A stretch of 64,000 bases of DNA, taken from positions 1,550,001 to 1,614,000 of the forward strand of contig JAXMBL010000003.1 of NCBI GenBank assembly GCA_046349915.1, read 5' to 3'. The position numbers and the translations under genes were made by a program. This document shows positions 58,164 through 64,000 of this stretch, piece by piece (the first letter of the stretch is position 1; the number at the start of each line of letters is the position of its first letter). The notes under the pieces are model-generated. The model ran no database searches, was not told the origin of the DNA, and saw only the letters and a program-made list of their open reading frames with translations. Origin of the DNA: CAIXSC01 sp046349915. Its GTDB lineage: Bacteria > Planctomycetota > Planctomycetia > Pirellulales > Pirellulaceae.

Positions 58164-58244
58164 GGACAGGGATGACCTCCAGGGCCTGCGGGCAAGGAAA
58201 CTTGCCTCTCGGCCGATTCGAGCGACATCTCAAGAACCCTGTCC
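58164..58244 (+). promoter_or_regulatory. Candidate structured leader of clpX
   Basis: GGACAGGG (58164-58171) and CCCTGTCC (58237-58244) form a perfect 8-bp closing stem. Inside, GGCC (58183-58186) pairs with GGCC (58211-58214), then a symmetric four-by-four internal loop leads to GGCAAG/CTTGCC (58191-58196 with 58201-58206) with a GAAA tetraloop. A third short stem (TTCGAG with CTC and GAA, bulged) can be drawn between 58217 and 58236. It lies 55 bp before the clpX ATG and after the TATAAC box. Confidence 0.5.
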
Positions 58245-58298
58245 ACGACGAGTCCGACGCAGGCGGCACGACGCGGTAGGGGAGCGAAAGGAGTGGAT

Positions 58299-59585
58299 AT
58301 GTCCGTAGGGAAGGATTTGGGTGGCGGTCGGCGGGGCGGAAGCACCACCAAGAAGAACGCCTTTTGTTCGTTCTGCCGGAAAAGCTACCGAGACGTCGGC
58401 CCGTTGGTCGAGGGTCCCGGAGATGTGTACATCTGCGGCGAGTGTATCGAGCTGTGCCAGTCGATTCTCGACCAAGAGCAGCGTCGCCGCGGCAACACCA
58501 AGCAGCTATTCAGCCGCATTCCATCGCCGCGTGAAATCGTCACGCAACTCGATCAGCACGTTGTCGGCCAAGCGGCAACCAAGCGAATTCTCGCAGTTGC
58601 CGTGCACAATCACTACAAGCGTCTGTCGCTTGACTGGGAAGGTTCGGGCGTTGATGTCGAGAAGTCCAACATCTTGTTCATCGGTCCCACGGGATCAGGC
58701 AAGACGCTGCTGGCTCGCACGCTCGCTCGCATCTTGAACGTCCCCTTCGCGATCGGCGACGCCACGACCCTGACCGAAGCGGGATACGTTGGCGAAGACG
58801 TCGAGAACTTGCTGTTGAAGCTGCTGCATGCCGCGGACTTCGATCTGGAGTCGGCTCAACGTGGAGTGCTCTACATCGACGAAATCGACAAGATTGGCAA
58901 GACCAGCCACAACGTCTCGATCACTCGAGATGTGTCCGGCGAAGGCGTCCAGCAAGCGCTGCTGAAGATGCTGGAGGGCACCGTGGCGAATGTACCGCCT
59001 CAAGGTGGTCGCAAGCACCCTGAACAGCAGTACATTCAGATGGACACGAGCAATGTGTTGTTCATCTGCGGCGGAACCTTTGTCGGCTTGGAAGAGATCA
59101 TTCGCAAGCGACTCGGAAGAAAGTCGCTCGGTTTCGGTCAGCCAAGCAACGTTCGCGACGAAGCGGAACTGGGCGAGACGCTGGCCCAGGTCACGACCGA
59201 GGATCTCATCGAATTCGGCATGATTCCCGAGTTTGTGGGGCGTCTACCGGTCATCTCCTCGCTCGCTCCGCTGGACAAGGATGGCCTGATCCGAGTGCTG
59301 ACAGAGCCCAAGAACTCGCTGATCAAGCAGTACCAGACGCTGTTCGAAATGGAGAATTGCGGTTTGGAGTTCTCCGAGGGAGCGTTGTCGATCGTCGCGG
59401 GCCGAGCCTTAGAGCGAGGAGTGGGAGCTCGCGGTCTCCGGGGTATCCTCGAAGAAATTATGCTCGACATCATGTTCGAACTTCCCGAGCAGCCTGCCGG
59501 TAGCAAGTTCCTGGTTGACGAGGATGTGATTGGGGGACGTCGCCAACTGTTCTCAGTCGCCGAGCCTCAATCGAAGAGCGCCTAA
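58299..59585 (+). CDS. clpX: ATP-dependent Clp protease ATP-binding subunit
   Basis: Hexameric AAA+ unfoldase that feeds substrates to ClpP. The 428 residues include the N-terminal zinc-binding domain (CSFCRKSY and CGECIELC), Walker A GPTGSGKTLLA, Walker B VLYIDEIDKI, the pore loop GYVGEDVENLL and the ClpP-binding tripeptide as LGF in KSLGFGQ (IGF is usual). I start at the ATG at 58299, five bases after AAAGGAG. A GTG two codons earlier is less well placed. No clpP gene lies in the window. A candidate structured leader precedes it and a strong hairpin follows. Confidence 0.97.
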   Translation: MSVGKDLGGGRRGGSTTKKNAFCSFCRKSYRDVGPLVEGPGDVYICGECIELCQSILDQEQRRRGNTKQLFSRIPSPREIVTQLDQHVVGQAATKRILAVAVHNHYKRLSLDWEGSGVDVEKSNILFIGPTGSGKTLLARTLARILNVPFAIGDATTLTEAGYVGEDVENLLLKLLHAADFDLESAQRGVLYIDEIDKIGKTSHNVSITRDVSGEGVQQALLKMLEGTVANVPPQGGRKHPEQQYIQMDTSNVLFICGGTFVGLEEIIRKRLGRKSLGFGQPSNVRDEAELGETLAQVTTEDLIEFGMIPEFVGRLPVISSLAPLDKDGLIRVLTEPKNSLIKQYQTLFEMENCGLEFSEGALSIVAGRALERGVGARGLRGILEEIMLDIMFELPEQPAGSKFLVDEDVIGGRRQLFSVAEPQSKSA

Positions 59586-59641
59586 CGGGCCGCATCCGCG
59601 ATTAGCAGGGGATGTCGCGACCGATCGAAGTTACTTTACAT

Positions 59642-59665
59642 GGGGCGGGCTTTCGAGCTCGCCCC
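59642..59665 (+). terminator. Strong hairpin behind clpX
   Basis: GGGGCGGGCT (59642-59651) pairs with AGCTCGCCCC (59656-59665) over ten base pairs, one G-U, around TTCG, 56 bp after the clpX stop. It is the most stable-looking hairpin in the window. No T-tract follows, yet the position favours a terminator. Confidence 0.5.
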
Positions 59666-59784
59666 GTGGCATTGGCGGCCGCGGCGTCAGACGAGCATGC
59701 TCGCATCACTCGGTTAGTCGAATTAAAATCAGGCCGAATTCAGTCGGTGTCGACGGCCTTCGTCTTGCAAGCTGGAGTCTTCGT

Positions 59785-60369
59785 ATGTCCAACCAGTTCA
59801 ACAACCCTTACGCCGCGCCCGAGCAAGTCGTTCCCGCGATCATTGCCGATCCACAGTCGCAATTTAGCGGCGGAGTCTGGCGTCAAGGGAAGATTCTCGT
59901 CATGCATCGTTCCGCGGTCTTGCCGCCACGCTGTGTGAAGACGAATGCTCCCGCGGACGGACGATTGAAACGCAAGCTATTCTGGCACCATCAAGCCATC
60001 TATCTGGCTCTACTCGTCAACGTAATCGTCTATGCGGTGCTCGCTTCCATTCTGGGGCAGCGAGCGACAATCGAGATCGGCTTGTCGGAAGCAGGTTTTG
60101 CGAAGCGCCGACGAGTCATGTGGATTGCCTGGCTGGGAGTGCTTGCCAGCATCGCCATGTTCTGTATTTCCGTCAGTCTGGATTGGGAAACCGTCGCGGC
60201 GGCGCCCTTTCTTCTCGGCGGCGCGGTTTTCGGCTTCCTTGGATTCTTGATCTATGGGCTCATTGCGGCGCGGTTGGTCCACGTCCAGAAGATGGACGCT
60301 CATTACATTTGGCTCAAGGGAGTACACCCCGAGTATCTCGATATGCTGCCCGTGTGGCCTTACGCCTAA
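59785..60369 (+). CDS. Membrane protein of unknown function with an NNPYAAP start
   Basis: A 194-residue protein opening MSNQFNNPYAAP, a motif I associate with planctomycete membrane proteins. Three or four hydrophobic segments follow (about 66-84, 105-125, 131-160). The soluble ends include RQGKILVMHRSAVLPPRCVK and a C-terminal DAHYIWLKGVHPEYLDMLP. The ATG at 59785 is preceded by GGAG ten bases upstream; the frame is open back into clpX but that part is not protein-like. No catalytic motif is seen. It is convergent with the SRAP gene, 9 bp apart. Confidence 0.8.
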   Translation: MSNQFNNPYAAPEQVVPAIIADPQSQFSGGVWRQGKILVMHRSAVLPPRCVKTNAPADGRLKRKLFWHHQAIYLALLVNVIVYAVLASILGQRATIEIGLSEAGFAKRRRVMWIAWLGVLASIAMFCISVSLDWETVAAAPFLLGGAVFGFLGFLIYGLIAARLVHVQKMDAHYIWLKGVHPEYLDMLPVWPYA

Positions 60370-60378
60370 GGGCCGTCT

Positions 60379-61089
60379 CTAGAGGGGCTGGATGCACTGA
60401 GGATCGTCATGCGTGGGGCTGTTGACGCGAGTGCTGACGATCCTGGTTTCCAGTAATCCGTCGGGGGCTGGTTGGAGAAGTTCGAGGAGAGCAGGGGTGG
60501 GGGAGTCCGGCGCGAGCCAAGTTCGGCGGCCTTCCGCGTCGAGAAACACTGGCATGCGATCGTGAATGACGGCGAGTTGAGTGTTGGCGGACGTGGTGAG
60601 GAGCGTGCACGTCTCCAAGTGCGAGCCGTCAGGGGCTTGCCAACTCTCCCAGAGGCCGGCGGCCGCCAGCAACGCCGCGCCAGGGAGCTGGATCAAGTAA
60701 GGGATTTTTCCCTCGGTGGTCTTGCGCCATTCGTAGTAACCATCGAGCGGTATCAGGCAGCGGCGGCGGCGAAACGCGGCGCGAAATGAGGGCTTTTCCG
60801 CCACCGTCTCGCTCCTGGCGTTGATCATGCGGCTCCCCATCTTCATATCCTCCGCCCAGGAGGGCACGAGGCCCCAACGCGTGAGCGCCCATTCTCGGGG
60901 CGAACAAGTGGTCGCCGCTGCTGCGGCTGGCATGGTGGAAGCTGGGAACGGGGCAGGGGGGAGGCGGACAATCGCGATGGGTTGAGTAGGGGCGATGTTG
61001 TAGCGGGGCAGAAACAGGGGCAAGGTTCCCAGTTCGAACTCGGCGGCGACAGCCACGGGGGAAGCGCGAAGCGTAAAGCGACCACACAT
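60379..61089 (-). CDS. SOS response-associated peptidase (SRAP / YedK / HMCES family)
   Basis: A 236-residue SRAP protein that forms a thiazolidine crosslink with abasic sites in single-stranded DNA. The start is decided by the conserved MCGRFTL, whose Cys2 is the crosslinking residue after removal of Met (ATG at 61089). Other family blocks are PRYNIAPTQPIAIVR, LTRWGLVPSWAED, MINARSETVAEKPSFR and YYEWRKT with the active-site Glu. HDRMPVFLD near the end supplies the catalytic His. It is a single gene here, with no LexA or polymerase neighbour. The longer frame to 61137 is rejected. Confidence 0.95.
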   Translation of the reverse strand: MCGRFTLRASPVAVAAEFELGTLPLFLPRYNIAPTQPIAIVRLPPAPFPASTMPAAAAATTCSPREWALTRWGLVPSWAEDMKMGSRMINARSETVAEKPSFRAAFRRRRCLIPLDGYYEWRKTTEGKIPYLIQLPGAALLAAAGLWESWQAPDGSHLETCTLLTTSANTQLAVIHDRMPVFLDAEGRRTWLAPDSPTPALLELLQPAPDGLLETRIVSTRVNSPTHDDPQCIQPL

Positions 61090-61204
61090 GGAGGTTTCCT
61101 GGGGTTGGCCCTCATTGAAGCGGAATAGCCGGAACAATTATACTAACCGGTTTAACCCGAGGCCGCCGGGGCCCTGGTAATCGCTTTGCTGAATGAGGTG
61201 GGCC

Positions 61205-62224
61205 GTGTACGAGAATGTCGTGGTTGTGGGCGCAACGGGCGCTGTGGGGCGAATCGCATTGAAGCTGTTGGCTGAACGGAACTTTCCCTTCAAGTCGATC
61301 AAGTTCCTGTCGTCGGCACGGTCCGCGGGTTCGAAAATCGTCTTCCGCGGTCAGGAGTATACGGTGGAAGAAATGCGTCCTCAGTCCTTCTCGGCGGGTG
61401 ATTTGGTGATCGCCAGCACGCCTGACGAAGCGGCCAAGGAATTCTGCCCCTGGGCGGTGGAACGCGGCGCCGTCGTCGTCGACGAGAGCGGCTACTGGCG
61501 CATGGACCCCAAGGTGCCGCTCGTCATTCCTGAAGTGAACCCCGATGCCGTCGACAAGCACCAAGGAATCATTTCGAGCCCCAATTGCTCAACGACGCAG
61601 ATGGTCGTCGCCATCAAGCCGTTGCACGACGCCGCGCGCGTGCGGCGAGTCGTCGTGAGCACCTACCAAGCCACGAGCGGCGCCGGAGTCGTGGGGCAAG
61701 AGGATCTGGATAAAGGAACGCGCGCGGCGATTGGCAACGAGTCGTACAAGTATCAGACGTTCAAGCATCCCATCGCTTTCAATCTGATTCCTCAAATCGG
61801 TTCGCCGAAGCACGAGGGATACACGTCGGAAGAAATGAAGATGGTGTGGGAGACGCAGAAGATCATGGGAGACGACTCGATTCAAGTGTGTCCCACCTGC
61901 GTTCGCGTTCCCGTCACGAATTGCCATAGCGAGAGTATTCTCGTGGAAACGGAACGCAAGCTTACCGTCGCCCAAGCACGCGAGTTCTTCAGCGCTTTCC
62001 CTGGCATTACCGTCGTCGACAATTTGCAGGCGGGCGAGTATCCGATGCCGAAGGATTGCGACGGGAGCGATGCGGTGTTTGTGGGGCGAATTCGCGAGGA
62101 CATTTCGAGCCCTAACGGCATCGCTTTCTGGTGCGTTAGCGATAACCTCCGCAAGGGGGCGGCGACAAACGCCGTGCAAATCGCCGAATTACTCGTGGCG
62201 CGAAAGCCTGTAGCGAAGGTCTAG
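61205..62224 (+). CDS. asd: Aspartate-semialdehyde dehydrogenase
   Basis: NADPH-dependent reduction of aspartyl phosphate to the semialdehyde at the start of lysine, threonine, methionine and diaminopimelate synthesis. The 339 residues have VVVVGATGAVGRIALKLL, the catalytic Cys of SSPNCSTTQM, QATSGAGVVG and the VPVTNCHSESI substrate loop. I start at the GTG at 61205, seven bases after GAGG; the ATG at 61193 has no site and adds four residues. It lies 10-50 bp before truA in the same direction. Confidence 0.95.
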   Translation: MYENVVVVGATGAVGRIALKLLAERNFPFKSIKFLSSARSAGSKIVFRGQEYTVEEMRPQSFSAGDLVIASTPDEAAKEFCPWAVERGAVVVDESGYWRMDPKVPLVIPEVNPDAVDKHQGIISSPNCSTTQMVVAIKPLHDAARVRRVVVSTYQATSGAGVVGQEDLDKGTRAAIGNESYKYQTFKHPIAFNLIPQIGSPKHEGYTSEEMKMVWETQKIMGDDSIQVCPTCVRVPVTNCHSESILVETERKLTVAQAREFFSAFPGITVVDNLQAGEYPMPKDCDGSDAVFVGRIREDISSPNGIAFWCVSDNLRKGAATNAVQIAELLVARKPVAKV

Positions 62225-62245
62225 CGTCGACGCTGTGAAATCGAC

Positions 62246-62285
62246 GAATGACATGCGCTGCTTCCAGAATGACATGCGCTGCTTC
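62246..62285 (+). repeat. 21-bp tandem duplication at the truA start
   Basis: GAATGACATGCGCTGCTTC occurs at 62246-62264 and again at 62267-62285, exactly 21 bp (seven codons) apart. Each copy contains an in-frame ATG (62253 and 62274) followed by MRCF. Confidence 0.9.
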
Positions 62286-63098
62286 AAGTTGACGCTTGCC
62301 TACGACGGCGCGGACTTCGCGGGCTGGCAACGCCAGCCCGATCGGCGGACAGTGCAAGGGGAATTGGAGCGAGCGCTTTTGGCCGTGACGGGAAGGCCAA
62401 CGGTGGCGATCGCCAGCGGCAGGACCGACGCGGGCGTGCACGCGCTTGGGCAGATGGTAAGCGTCTCGACCACGAGTCAGATTGCCCCCGAGCGATTACG
62501 GGAAGCGCTGAACGCGCATCTCCCCGACGACATCGTCGTGCTCGATGTCGAAGAGATGAAGCCGCGTTTTTTCGCGCTGCGCGACACCGTTCGAAAACGC
62601 TATCGCTACGTGATTCACGATGGGCGATTGCGCAACGTGCTCACCCGACGCCAGGCTTGGCACGTGCGAGCAGTGCTCGATGTGGATGCGATGCATCGTG
62701 CTGCCCAGACTCTCGCGGGATCGCATGACTTCGATAGCTTCGAGTCGGCTGGTTCGCATCGTCTCACTACGCGGCGCACCATCTTCGACATTGGCGTTTG
62801 GCGACGAGAATCGTTGGAGGGCAGTTGTGTCGTCGTGGAAGTGGAAGCGGACGGGTTCCTCTACAACATGGTCCGCAATATCACGGGGACGCTCGTCGCC
62901 GTGGGACGCGGCAAGAAGCCCGAGTCATGGGTCGCCGAAGTCTTGAACGCTCGTGATCGAAAGGTGGCCGGCATGGCCGCCCCTCCCCAGGGACTGTTTT
63001 TGGTGTATGTCGAGATCGCCCCGGGATTGCGACTCGGCGATCCCGATTACTCGGCTATCACCGAGGATGGTTCTTCGACCATCGGAAGGATCGACTGA
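62274..63098 (+). CDS. truA: tRNA pseudouridine(38-40) synthase
   Basis: Isomerises uridines 38-40 in the anticodon arm of tRNA. The catalytic Asp is in IASGRTDAGVHALGQ and further family blocks are LTLAYDGADFAGWQRQP, RKRYRYVIHDG, HDFDSFESAG and DGFLYNMVRNITGTLVAVGRG. I use the ATG at 62274 (MRCFKLTLAYDG), which gives 274 residues and the family-like N-terminus. In-frame starts at 62253 (ATG) and 62235 (GTG) exist because of a 21-bp duplication, and none has a clear binding site. Its stop overlaps the next start (TGATG). Confidence 0.95.
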   Translation: MRCFKLTLAYDGADFAGWQRQPDRRTVQGELERALLAVTGRPTVAIASGRTDAGVHALGQMVSVSTTSQIAPERLREALNAHLPDDIVVLDVEEMKPRFFALRDTVRKRYRYVIHDGRLRNVLTRRQAWHVRAVLDVDAMHRAAQTLAGSHDFDSFESAGSHRLTTRRTIFDIGVWRRESLEGSCVVVEVEADGFLYNMVRNITGTLVAVGRGKKPESWVAEVLNARDRKVAGMAAPPQGLFLVYVEIAPGLRLGDPDYSAITEDGSSTIGRID

Positions 63099-64000
63099 TG
63101 CGAGTCGCTCATGTCATCACGCGGATGATCGTTGGCGGGGCCCAAGAGAACACGCTTTATAACTGCGAAGATCTTGCGAGGCTGTACGGGGATCAGGTGC
63201 TCTTGATCACCGGACCGGCGCTGGGGCCCGAGGGAGATCTCTTGGAGCGACTTGCAAACCGGGGTGGAGCGGCGCGGACGGAAAGCGAGGGGAGGGGAGG
63301 GGTGTTTCGGATCGAGGTGGTGGCGCCTTTACGCCGCGAAGTGCATCCCTGGCGCGATTGGGCGAGCTACCGCGCGATACGTCAATTGCTACGCGATTTT
63401 CGCCCCGATGTCGTGCATACCCATAGCGCCAAGGGGGGATTGCTGGGCAGAATGGCTGCTTGGTCTCTGCGAGTGCCGGCGATTGTTCACACGGTGCACG
63501 GCGCCCCTTTTCACGACTACCAGCCAGCTTGGGCGCGCGGGCTCATTGGCGGCGCGGAATGGTATGGCGCCCGCAAATGCCACGGATTGATCAGCGTCGC
63601 TGACGCCATGACCGATCGCTTGGTCGTTGCTGGCGTCGCGCCGCGATCCAAGTTCGTCACGATTTACAGCGGCATGGATGTCGAACCGTTCTTGAACGCC
63701 GCCGCAACTCGCGATCAAGTGCGTACCGAACTGGGTTTCGCGCCCCAACATCGAGTCATCGGCAAGATCGCTCGACTATTTCATCTCAAGGGACATGAGT
63801 ACGTCGTCGAGGCGGCTCGAACTGTCGTCCAGGCCTGCTCCGACGCTCGATTTTTGTTCGTCGGCGACGGTGTGTTGCGCGACGAACTTCAGCGCAGGAT
63901 CGACCAAGCGGGGCTTTCCGAGTACTTCGTGTTCACGGGCTTGGTATCGCCGCAGAAGATTCCCGCCTTAGTGGGGGCCATGGATATTCTGGTGCATGCC
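63098..64000 (+). CDS. Family 4 glycosyltransferase, N-terminal part (cut by window end)
   Basis: The ATG at 63098 overlaps the truA stop, and 301 residues run to the window edge without a stop. GT-B fold signs are the N-terminal RVAHVITRMIVGGAQENTL with its Gly-rich loop, VVHTHSAKGGLLGRMAAW, HTVHGAPFHDYQ and the beginning of the second domain: VIGKIARLFHLKGHEYVVEA and ARFLFVGDGVLRDELQ. The sequence stops before the EX7E motif. Retaining transfer of a nucleotide-linked sugar to a lipid or glycan is the general role; donor and acceptor are unknown. An Arg/Gly-rich stretch after ERLANRGG (about 55-65) looks unusual. Confidence 0.9.
   Translation, partial: MRVAHVITRMIVGGAQENTLYNCEDLARLYGDQVLLITGPALGPEGDLLERLANRGGAARTESEGRGGVFRIEVVAPLRREVHPWRDWASYRAIRQLLRDFRPDVVHTHSAKGGLLGRMAAWSLRVPAIVHTVHGAPFHDYQPAWARGLIGGAEWYGARKCHGLISVADAMTDRLVVAGVAPRSKFVTIYSGMDVEPFLNAAATRDQVRTELGFAPQHRVIGKIARLFHLKGHEYVVEAARTVVQACSDARFLFVGDGVLRDELQRRIDQAGLSEYFVFTGLVSPQKIPALVGAMDILVHA

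Noticed and set aside
1..64000. tRNA, rRNA, transposase, integrase or phage genes
   Set aside because: I read the spacers on both strands for tRNA T-loop motifs and found none, and no frame shows transposase or integrase features. Short or unusual RNA genes could have been missed.

Overview
This window looks like a chromosomal segment of a planctomycete, most probably of the Pirellulales. I base that on gene content: a DUF1559 protein, a secreted CxPSR sulfatase, an NPCBM-domain protein, a membrane protein opening NNPYAAP, Gfo/Idh-type oxidoreductases, frequent GTG/TTG starts and GC-rich DNA. I found no rRNA, tRNA, CRISPR array, transposase or phage gene. It reads as a core chromosome carrying many lineage-specific genes. 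Several genes have internal starts that I preferred to the longest frame because of a ribosome binding site.

Layout. 1-4714 (+): the end of an unknown coiled-coil protein, then purA, uppS and cdsA (purine, undecaprenyl phosphate and phospholipid synthesis) and a small cupin. 4733-21827 (-): a complete 14-gene nuoA-N operon for respiratory complex I in canonical order, with a degenerate sigma-54-activator-like regulator immediately behind nuoN. 22112-25868: an M20 peptidase, a repeat-rich spacer, a small secreted aromatic-rich protein, an MBL-fold hydrolase and an SDR-type protein. 26112-29113 (+): an intact HtrA-like protease, a neighbour with a lost catalytic triad and a PDZ domain in an unusual place, and a DUF4404 protein. 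29115-32314 (-): FGGY kinase, DUF983 and a DapA-family aldolase. 32425-36672: a GT-C-like membrane protein convergent with a SulP transporter. 36916-43384 (+): a tightly coupled four-gene exported or membrane cluster without a known function.

43456-50904: queE and queF (divergent), a class III aminotransferase, a Gfo/Idh oxidoreductase, a TIM-barrel epimerase, a TraR/DksA zinc-finger protein behind a long structured spacer, and another HtrA protease. 50945-57389 (-): a probable catabolic operon reading eda, DUF1559, HpcH/HpaI aldolase, a two-gene version of plant Tm-1, and a sulfatase. 57698-64000: a SHOCT-like membrane protein, clpX, a four-helix-type membrane protein, an SRAP protein, asd, truA and the start of a family 4 glycosyltransferase cut by the window edge.

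The least explained signals are in non-coding DNA. Candidate structured leaders lie upstream of the small secreted protein (23879-23940), clpX (58164-58244), the TraR/DksA gene (48811-49011), nuoA (21906-21925) and the DUF983 gene (31180-31247, where a perfect 9-bp pairing would hide the ribosome binding site). A palindromic repeat family lies at 23348-23553. All RNA structures were found by eye from complementarity, without folding software or homologue alignment. Membrane segment counts are likewise estimates.
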